64,000 nucleotides of DNA from an uncultured Eubacteriales bacterium (GCA_900542445.1 UQNN01000007.1:1-64000); one strand, 5' to 3'; counted from the stretch's first letter, positions 7,611 to 16,542 are shown. Notes: a model not told the origin generated them from the sequence alone. Numbers and translations: made by a program.

Positions 7611-9737
7611 ATGGAACTCAAAGTGTTTGATTACGACTGTTATGAGAAAGACCTCGCTGCGCAACGCATAGCTGAGGTGCTAGAACCTTTATGCAAAAAC
7701 CTTAGTGGGCTTTGGCTGTATAGAGAACCGGAAATCAGAACTGAGGGAAATGAACTCCCCACTTTTACATTAGTATCTCCTTCTGTTGGAATTTGCTTTA
7801 TTAAAGTCTTTTCAGAGAATAGCGATACGCTCTCCACTGTTGAAAATAAGTATTGGATTGTTGATGGCGTAAAGGTAAAGAGCGGATTTAATAAATTCCG
7901 CAACTACACGCATCAGATTAAGTCTAGATTAGAAGATCCCCTTCTTGATCTGCAGGGTGATATTCCAACGAAAACAATATACGTATTCCCTTATTTAGAA
8001 CGAGCAGTATTTAACGGCGTAAGAATAAAGGAAGACGAAGAACTATATACCAGTAATTTTGCAGAAATAAGTCTGCCCCAATTAGACGTTCCAGTTGATG
8101 AAGAAAACTACTCGATTGTAGTTAGTGTTGTGCAAAACGCAAGTATTATCAATAGGCCTTCGAACATCTATGTTGACGAACCAGCGCAAAATATGTTTGA
8201 AGCAATTGAGCTAAATAATAAGAAAATTGCTCAATTTGATTACGATCAAATGGCAGCCAGCCTTACAATTACCGAAAAACCGGAACGAATTAGAGGGCTT
8301 GCTGGAAGCGGAAAAACAGTTCTGCTTGCAATGAAAGCCGCTCGTTTGCACAAACGTTTTCCAGAAAAGAAGATAGCTTTTGTCTTCTTTACAAAGAGTC
8401 TGTACAACCAAGCGAATAACCTCATTAGGAAGTATTACAATCAAATTGCCGATGATGAACCCAACTGGAACAACCTAAAAGTTTTACATTCTTGGGGAGG
8501 TGTTACCACTGGCGAAGGATTCTATTCGTATATTTGTAAAGAGCATGGTTTGACACCAAAAACACTACGGCAGGGTAACCTCGTAGCAAACTGTAAAGAG
8601 CTTTTAGAGAGTCATGATCTGCATCCAATCTTTGACTGCGTGCTTATTGATGAAGCACAAGATTTTCCTCTTGAGTTCTTTTTACTGGTAGAGCGCGTAA
8701 CAAAACTGCCGAAAAAGATAGTTATTGCATACGATGAACTACAAACAACAAACGATATTCATATACCAGAATTTGATCAATTGTTCGGCTCAACTAATGG
8801 AGTTCCGAATGTAAAGCTCGAACCACAACATGACTACATTCTAAAGAAATCATATCGTAATACCCTGGAAGTTCTCGTAACTGCATTCTCCTTTGGTTTT
8901 GGTTTTTATCACAATATCACGCAGATTATTCAAGATAATACAACCTGGGAAGCCTTAGGTTTCGAATGCAAATCTGTTCTAAAGGCGGGAAACGAAATAA
9001 CAATACATCGTCCTGCACAAAACAGCCCCAATTCGATTAGCAAATTCTATCCAAGCGAAAAGCCTGTAGAATATGCTATTTATGCTTCTCAAGATATTCA
9101 AACATCAGAAATCGCAGAGAAAATATCCTATCTTATCACAAAACAAAACGTAAGACCAACAGATATTCTTGTAATTGATATCCGAATGAATAAGAGTAAT
9201 GCACTTAACGAATTGCAGTACAAATTGCAGAGCTTTGGTGTTGATTCTCATATTCCAGGTGTTGTTTCCGATGCGCGCGATTTCTTTGTTGATGATAGAG
9301 TTACACTTACCACACCAAGAAATGCGAAAGGAAATGAAGTGCCGGTCGTATTTGTTATTGGTTGTGAGGATATCTATTCAAAAACAAACATTAGTCAACA
9401 ACGTCAATCAAGGAATTTCATGTTCATTTCAATTACTCGTTCTAAAGGTTGGGTATACCTTTCGGCTGTTGGTAGAGTAAAGGGTGTATTTTCGGAAGAA
9501 ATCAAACAGATCCAAAAGAACCTGCCTGACATGAAGTTTACTTATCCTTCGGATGATAAAATACAAGAACTCGCAAAAATTGATTTTCTAACGAATAACC
9601 CTACTGCAAGAATGCTAGATCAAGATGTGAATAAACTCAAAGATGCAATTTCTTCTGGAAAGGAAGAACTGCTAAAGCAACTGTTTGATTTGGATCCCGA
9701 ATTGAAAGCATCTTTGATGAAGATTCTTAAGGGGTGA
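7611..9737 (+). CDS. UvrD-like superfamily 1 helicase with degenerate NERD-like N-terminus
   Basis: A 708-residue protein. Residues 1-125 have the layout of a NERD nuclease-related domain (LPTFTLVSPSVGICFIKVFS, later a Q-containing NYTHQIKSRL), but the D, E and K expected as catalytic residues are T, K and F. The SF1 helicase core has Walker A GLAGSGKT at 229-236, Walker B VLIDEAQDF near 344-352, and C-terminal motifs DRVTLTTPRNAKGNE and NFMFISITRSKGWVY. Start ATG follows GGAGGAG. The gene is AT-rich and freely uses TTA/CTA/TCA codons that native genes avoid, so it was acquired recently. It pairs with the DUF2290-like gene four bases downstream; a phage-defence role is plausible. Confidence 0.8.
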   Translation: MELKVFDYDCYEKDLAAQRIAEVLEPLCKNLSGLWLYREPEIRTEGNELPTFTLVSPSVGICFIKVFSENSDTLSTVENKYWIVDGVKVKSGFNKFRNYTHQIKSRLEDPLLDLQGDIPTKTIYVFPYLERAVFNGVRIKEDEELYTSNFAEISLPQLDVPVDEENYSIVVSVVQNASIINRPSNIYVDEPAQNMFEAIELNNKKIAQFDYDQMAASLTITEKPERIRGLAGSGKTVLLAMKAARLHKRFPEKKIAFVFFTKSLYNQANNLIRKYYNQIADDEPNWNNLKVLHSWGGVTTGEGFYSYICKEHGLTPKTLRQGNLVANCKELLESHDLHPIFDCVLIDEAQDFPLEFFLLVERVTKLPKKIVIAYDELQTTNDIHIPEFDQLFGSTNGVPNVKLEPQHDYILKKSYRNTLEVLVTAFSFGFGFYHNITQIIQDNTTWEALGFECKSVLKAGNEITIHRPAQNSPNSISKFYPSEKPVEYAIYASQDIQTSEIAEKISYLITKQNVRPTDILVIDIRMNKSNALNELQYKLQSFGVDSHIPGVVSDARDFFVDDRVTLTTPRNAKGNEVPVVFVIGCEDIYSKTNISQQRQSRNFMFISITRSKGWVYLSAVGRVKGVFSEEIKQIQKNLPDMKFTYPSDDKIQELAKIDFLTNNPTARMLDQDVNKLKDAISSGKEELLKQLFDLDPELKASLMKILKG

Positions 9738-9741
9738 TTTC

Positions 9742-10374
9742 ATGGATGCTCACAAAATTGTTGAAGAGGATATACAAACATATATCCGCAAAGCCATGAA
9801 AGCTGGTATTCTAGTTAACCCGAGAATATCAGGTGATTTTTTCAAAAAACCAACTATTATATCTAGCAAATATACTCGTTTCAATGATGAAACTGATTAT
9901 TTGGAGCAATACTCCCATAAGTATGAAAATGGAGAGTATTTTGTAGCGCTTTATGATGGAGCTTTTTTTCAAATACACTACGAGTTTCAAGTTCAAAGAA
10001 AAAGCATGGTCTTCCTCGAAAAGATGAACTTATGTTACTTACCTCCTGTAAGTGAGAATGGCGAGTTAAGAAATGAGTATATTCGAATTGACTATAATAA
10101 TTCTCCCTCAAATTCTTTCTTTCACGCATATGCGCATGTTCACATTGGTTTTAGAAATTCAATTAGGATTCCAATAGACGAGGTTATGCTCTTTTCAGAA
10201 TTCCTGAACATGATACTTTACCTTTTCTATCCTGAACAATTTCAACTTCTTTGTTCAGAAAAACATAGGATTGGCAATACGAAAGACAAATCTCAATCAG
10301 GTAAATTGACAAAGGACAAAGTTCTTACAAAGGAACTTGAGCAATTCTTCTATTGGAAAACCAAGATATCCTAA
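9742..10374 (+). CDS. DUF2290-like protein paired with the helicase
   Basis: A 210-residue protein resembling DUF2290. Segments seen are TRFNDETDYLEQY, ALYDGAFFQIHYEF, a region of Leu-Cys-Tyr-Leu-Pro-Pro, RIDYNNSPSNSFFHAYAHVHIGF and SIRIPIDEVMLFSEFLNMILYLFYP. The conserved His-rich stretch HAYAHVHIGF corresponds to the HPASHLHLG pattern of the family. The last 40 residues are Lys/Ser/Thr-rich. It starts four bases after the helicase stop and shares its AT-rich, foreign codon use, so the two were acquired as a unit. The biochemical function is unknown. Confidence 0.62.
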   Translation: MDAHKIVEEDIQTYIRKAMKAGILVNPRISGDFFKKPTIISSKYTRFNDETDYLEQYSHKYENGEYFVALYDGAFFQIHYEFQVQRKSMVFLEKMNLCYLPPVSENGELRNEYIRIDYNNSPSNSFFHAYAHVHIGFRNSIRIPIDEVMLFSEFLNMILYLFYPEQFQLLCSEKHRIGNTKDKSQSGKLTKDKVLTKELEQFFYWKTKIS

Positions 10375-10921
10375 TTATTCTATGAATGGCCACTACTTTT
10401 CTAAAAAACGCCAATACTCACTTTCCAGCCTCTGGTAATCGTTTATATTAGTGCCTATATTATAAATAAATGTGAATAGTAGGCATACTTTTTAAGTTAG
10501 GACGAGCACGGAGAAATTAGTCCATATTTGTTCTTTACATATAATCAAATGAAATTGCCAAGACCACCATCATGATGGCTACTACTCTCTTGCTTCATGG
10601 GGTCGAATTGTATAGTATAGCGAAGCAGCTTTCTCTTTGCTCAAAAACGCTCCACCCCCAAAAGAGGCTAGCTTCAAGCCAACCTCTCGAATCAGCGGCA
10701 ATTTTTCACGGAGCAGACCTTCAAAGAGTTCGTATCCCGCTGCCGTTCTGCTAAGAGATTTGCTAATTTGAACCTCAAAACACGGCAAAATACAGCCGGA
10801 AACGGCGCGTTATACGATAGTATAATGAATCTGCTAATAGAATTTGTATTCCTTGTACTTCAAGGATTTTGGGGACGATGCAAGACATCAAAATGCACGA
10901 TGGATGATGGATGAAAGCCTG
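10375..10921. other. AT-rich element end, no clear gene
   Basis: No integrase or other recognisable gene. A 68-residue minus-strand frame (10582-10788) reads SKSLSRTAAGYELFEGLLREKL without a convincing ribosome binding site; it may be a remnant. The integrase of the element must lie elsewhere, presumably beyond the left edge. Confidence 0.4.
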
Positions 10922-10966
10922 CTCCTAAGCGAAAGGCCCCGCGTTCGAATCGCGGTGGATGCGCCA
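10922..10966 (+). tRNA. 3' fragment of tRNA-Arg(CCU), probable attR
   Basis: The sequence reads anticodon loop CT-CCT-AA, 3' anticodon stem GCGAA, a short variable loop, a perfect T arm (CCGCG, loop TTCGAAT, CGCGG), then TGGATGC as the acceptor 3' strand, discriminator G and encoded CCA. No matching 5' acceptor (GCATCCA) or D arm lies upstream, so only the 3' part is present. This is the expected distal copy of the attachment site when an element inserts in the 3' half of a tRNA gene. The full tRNA should be left of the window, on the same strand. Confidence 0.8.
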
Positions 10967-10972
10967 AAAAAG

Positions 10973-11016
10973 AAGAAGTGCTGTCACCTTCGGGTGAATC
11001 GGCACTTCTTTTTTTT
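10973..11016 (+). terminator. Intrinsic terminator behind the tRNA fragment
   Basis: A hairpin with arms AAGAAGTGC and GCACTTCTT, an inner TCACC-TTCG-GGTGA stem and a T8 tract. It is symmetric enough (A run on the other side) to serve also the convergent GGDEF/HD-GYP gene. Confidence 0.85.
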
Positions 11017-11054
11017 GCGCAAAGCCCGGCAGGCCGCGCTTTGTGGAATTATTT

Positions 11055-12980
11055 CTATTCGTCTCTGTATTTCACATTGCAAAGCTCTTCCCGCAGCACA
11101 TTCTGAATCTCGACAAAGCATTCCACCAATTTCGGATTGAACACGCCGCATTCGCCGTTCAAAATCATTTCCACCGCTTTGTCGTGCGAATACGCTTTTT
11201 TATAGCACCGTTCGCTGGTCAGCGCATCATAAACATCCGCCAGCGACACAATCTGCGCGGAAAGCGGGATTGCGTCGCCAACCAGCCCATCCGGATAGCC
11301 GCGTCCATCCCAGCGCTCATGATGCCAATGTGCGATGTCCGTCGCGGTTTTGAGCAGCGGCTCATTGTAATATGGCTGAAGCTCTTCCAGCATCTTCGCA
11401 CCGTAGACTGTGTGCAGCTTCATCGCCTCAAATTCTTCCGGCGTGAGTCTGCCGGGCTTATTGAGGATCTTATCATCCACAGCGATTTTGCCAATGTCGT
11501 GCAGCGCGGAGGCCAGCGGGATATTCTCCCTCTCCTTCGTGCCCAGATGCAGATCGGGGTCTTTTTCAATCAGGCAATCCAAAATGCACTCAGTAAACCG
11601 CCGGATATGCTTGACATGCAGTCCGCTTTCGCCGTTTCGGAACTCGACGATTTGGCTGAGCACGCCGACGAGCATCGACACGTTTTCCTCGCGTTCGCGA
11701 ATTTGTTCGGTCACCATGCGAATCAGGCGGCGCTGTTTGGCATAGAGCTTGATGTTGTTGGTCACGCGGCGATAGACGACCTTCGCGTCGAACGGACGGC
11801 TGACATAATCGGACGCGCCCATTTCATACGCCCGGCGGATAAACGCTTCTGAATCCTCGCTGGAAATCATAATCACGGGGATATCTTCGATGGTGTGATC
11901 CTGATTCATGTAGGAGAGCACCTCGAAACCGTCCAGCCCCGGCATAACGATATCCAGCAGCACCAGCGAAATGCCCGTTCCGAACTGATGTATCATGGAA
12001 AGCGCCTCTTCGCCGCCGCATGCTTCCATAATGCTGTAATCGCTGCTGAGGATCTCGCGCAGAATCTCGCGGTTCATATCGCAATCATCCACAATCAGGA
12101 TAAGCGGCTTCACGCAGTTCTTTGTCTGCACGCTTTCCGACAAAGTGTTGTCGGATTCAACCACGACCTCGTTTTTCGTCGTCTTGGCATGATAGAGCAG
12201 CCTGTCGGCCCGGCGGACGGCGCTGTCCATCGTCTCGTGTTCGCCCTGCGTCACACCGCCGATGCTGACGCTCACGCGCAAATGCGGGCATTCGTGAATG
12301 ACCGCCACGTGTACCTGATCCCGAATCTTTTCCAGCTTCTTTTTGAGCGTCTTTTCGGGCATGTTCGCCAGAATCAGCAGAAACTCGTCGCCGCCGAAAC
12401 GAATCAGGCTGTCGCACTTGCGGATGTTCCCTTTCACCACGTCCGCCACGACCTCCAGCGCGATGTCTCCGCCGTGGTGACCGTATGTATCGTTGTGGAC
12501 TTTGAAATCGTCCAGATCCATAATGGCCACGCCGGACGGGCCGGACATGTTGCGGGCGATATCCTCATAGTAACGGCGGTTGTAAACGCCCGTCAGCGCG
12601 TCATGATAGAGCTTGGTGTTGTAGCCGGTCATCTTCGCCAGCAGGTATTCGCCCTCGTCCGGTTCCATGATCGATCCATCCGGCAGGAGCTGCACGGTCT
12701 CCAACACATACGGCTGCCCTTCGATCTCCATATATTGCGCCGTAATCAGCGCGACATCCCTGCCGAAGGACTCAATTTTGCATTTTTCCCTTTTTTCATC
12801 CAGTGCGGACGCCGCAACGCATTTTCTGCATGGATATCCGTTTCGTAAGCAGGCATAGCACTCCCCCGCCGTGTCGTCCGCGCGAACTTTTCGACCGTCC
12901 TTGACGCCAAAAACCCGCGCGTCGTCATAAAGCTTGCGAAATCCATCCGCCAGTCTTTTTACCTCTTCCAGTGTTCTCAT
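11055..12980 (-). CDS. GGDEF, receiver and HD-GYP domain signalling protein
   Basis: A 641-residue cyclic-di-GMP signalling protein. A Cys-rich N-terminal region (C41, C44, C51, C54, C67) leads into a sensor-like segment. A GGDEF domain follows, with intact GGDEF at 196-200 and an RKCD inhibitory site just before it. Next comes a receiver domain (LILIVDDCDMNRE, LLDIVMPG, then a conserved RPF), and last an HD-GYP domain (ALHDIGK, HHERWDGRGYPDGL). Synthetic and degradative domains are both intact by motif, so either activity is possible under control of the sensor. The ATG at 12980 has AAAGG 7 bases upstream; an in-frame GTG at 12995 is an alternative. Confidence 0.9.
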   Translation of the reverse strand: MRTLEEVKRLADGFRKLYDDARVFGVKDGRKVRADDTAGECYACLRNGYPCRKCVAASALDEKREKCKIESFGRDVALITAQYMEIEGQPYVLETVQLLPDGSIMEPDEGEYLLAKMTGYNTKLYHDALTGVYNRRYYEDIARNMSGPSGVAIMDLDDFKVHNDTYGHHGGDIALEVVADVVKGNIRKCDSLIRFGGDEFLLILANMPEKTLKKKLEKIRDQVHVAVIHECPHLRVSVSIGGVTQGEHETMDSAVRRADRLLYHAKTTKNEVVVESDNTLSESVQTKNCVKPLILIVDDCDMNREILREILSSDYSIMEACGGEEALSMIHQFGTGISLVLLDIVMPGLDGFEVLSYMNQDHTIEDIPVIMISSEDSEAFIRRAYEMGASDYVSRPFDAKVVYRRVTNNIKLYAKQRRLIRMVTEQIREREENVSMLVGVLSQIVEFRNGESGLHVKHIRRFTECILDCLIEKDPDLHLGTKERENIPLASALHDIGKIAVDDKILNKPGRLTPEEFEAMKLHTVYGAKMLEELQPYYNEPLLKTATDIAHWHHERWDGRGYPDGLVGDAIPLSAQIVSLADVYDALTSERCYKKAYSHDKAVEMILNGECGVFNPKLVECFVEIQNVLREELCNVKYRDE

Positions 12981-13027
12981 GCTTTTGCCTTTCACGCCGA
13001 AAGCGCCTTCCTGAATATAGGAGTTTC

Positions 13028-13056
13028 ATATTATCATCTTCCCGCCTTTCCGTCAA
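13028..13056 (-). promoter_or_regulatory. Promoter of the GGDEF/HD-GYP gene
   Basis: Minus-strand TTGACG and TAATAT are separated by 17 bases, 33 to 48 bases upstream of the two possible starts. Confidence 0.6.
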
Positions 13057-13072
13057 GGCCATCCAACGGAAA

Positions 13073-13101
13073 AGCGGCGCTTTCGCTGTGAAAACGCCGC
13101 T
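13073..13101 (-). terminator. Probable terminator of pflBA
   Basis: Arms AGCGGCG and CGCCGCT close an A/T-rich loop just past the pflA stop, followed on the minus strand by TTTCC. Confidence 0.55.
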
Positions 13102-13107
13102 GAATTT

Positions 13108-13863
13108 TCATTTGCCCTTCAGAATAGCCTCTGCCTTCGCCACCTGCTCTTTGGTCGGCGTGGGCACGCCTTCAAGCGGGTAATCGATGCCGAGTCTCTG
13201 CCACTTGGAAAGCCCCAGCGTATGATACGGCAGAATCTCCACGCGCTCCACGGTTTGAAGCGTTTGGATAAACGCCGCCATCTGTCGCAGATCGTCTTCG
13301 CCGTCCGTCAGTCCGGGCACAAGCACGTGCCGAATCCACATCGGCTTGCCCATGTCGCTGAGCTTTCGGGCCATCGCGAGGATGTTCGCATTATCCAGCC
13401 CGGTGACGCGCCGATGCAGCTGCGCATCCATCGCCTTAAGATCGAGCATCACCAGATCGGTGGCCGCCGTCATCCGTTCAAACGCCTTTTGATATTCCGC
13501 GTCCTCCCGGTAGGGCTGGCCCGCCGTGTCGAGCGTGGTATGCACGCCTTTCCGGTGCGCCAGCTCAAACAGCTCGGTGACAAAGGGCATTTGCAGCATC
13601 GGTTCGCCGCCGCTGACGGTGATCCCGCCTTTTTTGCCGTCCCTGCCCCAATACTTTCTGTAACGAAGCGCCTGTTCCAGCAGGCTTTCCGCGTCCATCA
13701 TCTCGGCGGATGGGTTGTGCATCTCCCAGGAATCCGGATTGTGGCAGAACTGACAGCGCAGCGCGCACCCCTGCAAAAAGATCACATAGCGCACGCCGGG
13801 GCCGTCCACGAGACCGAAGCTCTCGACGGAATGCACCCGGCCAAGCGGCTTAGATGCGGTCAT
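13108..13863 (-). CDS. pflA: Pyruvate formate-lyase-activating enzyme
   Basis: A 251-residue radical SAM activase that installs the glycyl radical on PflB. It contains VHSVESFGLVDGPGVRYV and the CxxxCxxC cluster motif at C33, C37 and C40, then HNPDSW, GGITVSGGEPMLQ and a C-terminal VEILPYHTLG. The frame is open far upstream, but the ATG at 13863 begins the conserved N-terminus and overlaps the pflB stop by 14 bases, so translation is coupled. No strong separate ribosome binding site is visible. Length is normal for the family. Confidence 0.95.
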   Translation of the reverse strand: MTASKPLGRVHSVESFGLVDGPGVRYVIFLQGCALRCQFCHNPDSWEMHNPSAEMMDAESLLEQALRYRKYWGRDGKKGGITVSGGEPMLQMPFVTELFELAHRKGVHTTLDTAGQPYREDAEYQKAFERMTAATDLVMLDLKAMDAQLHRRVTGLDNANILAMARKLSDMGKPMWIRHVLVPGLTDGEDDLRQMAAFIQTLQTVERVEILPYHTLGLSKWQRLGIDYPLEGVPTPTKEQVAKAEAILKGK

Positions 13864-16102
13864 GGCAGGTGCGGGCGATAACGTCGAGCTGCTGCTCGCG
13901 GGTGAGGTCGATGAACTTGACGGCATAGCCGGAAACGCGGATGGTGAAGTTGGCATATTCCTCCTTCTCCGGATGCTCCATCGCGTCGATGAGCTTCTCG
14001 GTTCCGAACACGTTGACGTTCAGGTGATGCGCGCCCTGCATGAAGTAGCCGTCCATCACCTGCACAAGGTTCTTTGCTCGCTCTTCATCGTCGTGACCCA
14101 GCGCGCCGGGGTTGATCGTCTGCGTGTTGGAAATGCCGTCCAGCGCCCAGTGATACGGCAGCTTCGCGGTGGAGTTCAGGGAGGCCAGCAGGCCGTTCTT
14201 CTCCGCGCCGTAGCTGGGGTTCGCGCCCGGAGAGAGCGGCTCGCCCGCCTTGCGGCCATCCGGCATGCTGCCGGTCGCTTTGCCGTAAACGACGTTGGAG
14301 GTGATGGTCAGGATGGAGGTCGTCGGCTCGGAATCGCGGTAGGTGTGGCGCTTCTTGATCTTCTCCAGGAACTTGCCAAGCAGCCACACGGCGATGTCGT
14401 CGGCGCGGTCGTCGTCGTTGCCGTAGCGCGGGAAATCGCCCTCCGTCTTGAAATCGATAATCAGGCCGGTCTCGTCGCGGATCGGCGTCACCTTGGCATA
14501 CTTGATGGCGCTCAGGCTGTCCACCACGTGAGAGAAGCCCGCGATGCCCGTCGCGAACGTGCGGCGCACGTCGGTATCGATCAGCGCCATCTCCGCCGCT
14601 TCATAATAGTATTTGTCGTGCATATACTGAATCAGGTTCAGCGTGTTGACGTACAGGCCCGCCAGCCAGTCCATCATGCGGTCATACGCGGCAATCACCT
14701 CGTCATAATCGAGCACCTCGCTGGTGATCGGGCGATACGCCGGGCCGACCTGCTCGCGGGTCTTCACGTCGATGCCGCCGTTGAGCGCGTAGAGCAGGCA
14801 CTTCGCCAGATTCGCGCGCGCGCCGAAGAACTGCATCTCCTTGCCGGTCTGCGTCGCGGAAACGCAGCAGCAGATGGAGTAATCGTCGCCCCAGACCGGC
14901 TTCATCACGTCGTCGTTCTCGTACTGCACCGAGCTGGTCAGCACGGAAATCTTCGCGGCGTAGTGCTTGAACGCGTCCGACAGGTCTTCGGAATAGAGCA
15001 CGGTCATGTTCGGTTCCGGCGACGGGCCCATGTTTTCCAGCGTATGCAGGAAGCGGAAGTCGTTCTTGGTGACCATCGACCGACCGTCCACGCCGATGCC
15101 GCCGACCTCCAGCGTCGCCCAGACCGGGTCGCCGGAGAACAGCGCGTTGTAGCTCGGAATGCGGGCGAACTTGACCATGCGGAACTTCATGACCATGTGG
15201 TCGATCAGCTCCTGCGCCTGCTCCTCAGTGATGAGGCCGCGCTCAAGGTCGCGCTCCATGTAGATATCCAGGAACGTGGAGATGCGGCCGACGGACATCG
15301 CCGCGCCGTTCTGCGTCTTGATGGCGGCCAGATAGCCGAAGTACAACCACTGGCAGGCTTCCTTCGCGTTGGCGGCCGGCTTGCTGATGTCAAAGCCATA
15401 GGCCGCGGCCATCGCCTTCATGCCCTTGAGCGCCTTGATCTGCTTGGAAATCTCTTCGCGCAGGCGGATGACGTCCTCGGTCATCGTGCCGTCGCCGCAG
15501 TTGGCCAGATCTTTGGTTTTTTCCTCAATCAGGAAATCGACGCCGTAGAGCGCGACGCGGCGGTAGTCGCCGACGATGCGGCCGCGTCCGTAGGTATCCG
15601 GCAGGCCGGTGATGATCTTGTTGTGGCGCGCCTTCTTCATCTCCGGCGTATACGCCATGAAAACGCCCTCGTTGTGGGTCGGCGCATACTCGGTGAAAAT
15701 CTTATGCAGCTCCGGGTCCGGCTCATAGCCGTAGTTCTTGCAGGCTTCCTCCGCCATCTTGATGCCGCCGAACGGCATGAACGCGCGCTTGAGCGGCTTG
15801 TCGGTCTGAAGACCCACAATCTGTTCCAAGTCCTTGTCGGCTTCGCTGATGTAGCCGGGGCCGTAAGCGGTCAGGCCGGAAACGACGTGCGTCTCCATAT
15901 CCAGCACGCCGCCCTTCGCGCGCTCCTCTTTTTGCAGTTTCTGGAGAATGCCCCAGAGTTTATCCGTCGCCTGCGTTGGGCCGGCGAGGAAGCTCTCGTC
16001 TCCAGCGTAAGGCTTGTAATTCTTCTGAATGAAATCGCGAACGTTGACTTCTTCGCGCCAGATGCGGCCCTCGAAGCCTTCCCACTGCTCAAAATGAACC
16101 AT
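13850..16102 (-). CDS. pflB: Formate acetyltransferase (pyruvate formate-lyase)
   Basis: A 750-residue glycyl radical enzyme that converts pyruvate and CoA to acetyl-CoA and formate in anaerobic fermentation. The N-terminus reads WEGFEGRIW and WREEVNVRDFIQKNY. The active-site region carries adjacent cysteines (DYSICCCVSATQTGKEMQFFGARANL). The glycyl radical loop near the C-terminus is TIRVSGYAVKF. Length matches the family. Start ATG has AAAGGAGAG upstream. It is followed directly by its activase, and two promoter-like sites lie upstream. Confidence 0.97.
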   Translation of the reverse strand: MVHFEQWEGFEGRIWREEVNVRDFIQKNYKPYAGDESFLAGPTQATDKLWGILQKLQKEERAKGGVLDMETHVVSGLTAYGPGYISEADKDLEQIVGLQTDKPLKRAFMPFGGIKMAEEACKNYGYEPDPELHKIFTEYAPTHNEGVFMAYTPEMKKARHNKIITGLPDTYGRGRIVGDYRRVALYGVDFLIEEKTKDLANCGDGTMTEDVIRLREEISKQIKALKGMKAMAAAYGFDISKPAANAKEACQWLYFGYLAAIKTQNGAAMSVGRISTFLDIYMERDLERGLITEEQAQELIDHMVMKFRMVKFARIPSYNALFSGDPVWATLEVGGIGVDGRSMVTKNDFRFLHTLENMGPSPEPNMTVLYSEDLSDAFKHYAAKISVLTSSVQYENDDVMKPVWGDDYSICCCVSATQTGKEMQFFGARANLAKCLLYALNGGIDVKTREQVGPAYRPITSEVLDYDEVIAAYDRMMDWLAGLYVNTLNLIQYMHDKYYYEAAEMALIDTDVRRTFATGIAGFSHVVDSLSAIKYAKVTPIRDETGLIIDFKTEGDFPRYGNDDDRADDIAVWLLGKFLEKIKKRHTYRDSEPTTSILTITSNVVYGKATGSMPDGRKAGEPLSPGANPSYGAEKNGLLASLNSTAKLPYHWALDGISNTQTINPGALGHDDEERAKNLVQVMDGYFMQGAHHLNVNVFGTEKLIDAMEHPEKEEYANFTIRVSGYAVKFIDLTREQQLDVIARTCHDRI

Positions 16103-16151
16103 GCAAACTCTCCTTTACGGATGGTCGGTCGATATGTCTCGGAACACGGAT

Positions 16152-16180
16152 ATTGTAGCATAATGCCGATCGTCAGACAA
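16152..16180 (-). promoter_or_regulatory. Proximal pflB promoter
   Basis: Minus-strand TTGTCT and TACAAT separated by 17 bases, about 50 bases before the pflB start. Confidence 0.6.
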
Positions 16181-16223
16181 CTGACGATTCGGCCAAGAAA
16201 AAGCCGCGCGATTTGGACTCGCC

Positions 16224-16252
16224 ATCATACCGTGGATAATCTGTAAACACAA
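16224..16252 (-). promoter_or_regulatory. Distal pflB promoter candidate
   Basis: Minus-strand TTGTGT and TATGAT separated by 17 bases, about 120 bases before pflB. Two tandem promoters would allow separate control of the fermentation operon. Confidence 0.4.
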
Positions 16253-16339
16253 TCCTTTTTACGCTGGCAGATCCGCCTTTCACGCGGCTTCGGTTCTTCA
16301 CAAATTCAACAATTTTTTAACGGAATCTGGACGTTTGTT

Positions 16340-16420
16340 TCACGCTTGACGTTGAAAGCGTTCATACCCGGATACACCGCGCTCACGCCCCTTGACATTT
16401 ACAATCTCCAAATAAGCCAT
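16340..16420 (-). other. Short ORF resembling the first residues of an ABC ATPase
   Basis: A 26-codon frame with GAAAGAAG upstream starts MAYLEIVNVKG, like the amino terminus of many ABC transporter ATPases, then diverges and stops. A -10 box TATAAT lies upstream at 16514-16519. It may be a decayed gene remnant, a leader peptide, or chance. The rest of the 750-base gap between pflB and the MATE gene holds only the promoters and terminator listed. Confidence 0.2.
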
Positions 16421-16513
16421 GAATATGCTTCTTTCCGTCTCACACATGAAAAACGCTTCAAGGACAAGACGCACGAATCGCTTCGGCGCTCTGCCTGCCT
16501 TTTGAGCGGTTTG

Positions 16514-16542
16514 ATTATAACACAGTCCCTGCGTTTTTGGAA
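16514..16542 (-). promoter_or_regulatory. Promoter-like site with consensus -10
   Basis: Minus-strand TATAAT preceded at 17 bases by a weak TTCCAA. It would drive the short frame at 16340-16420 or a long pflB leader. Confidence 0.35.

Noticed and set aside
10582..10788. 68-codon minus-strand frame near the element end
   Set aside because: No ribosome binding site, no family recognised, and it lies in a degraded-looking AT-rich end; noted only as possible remnant.
13862..16246. 794-codon plus-strand frame
   Set aside because: Antisense shadow of pflB; no recognisable domains, and pflB itself is certain.
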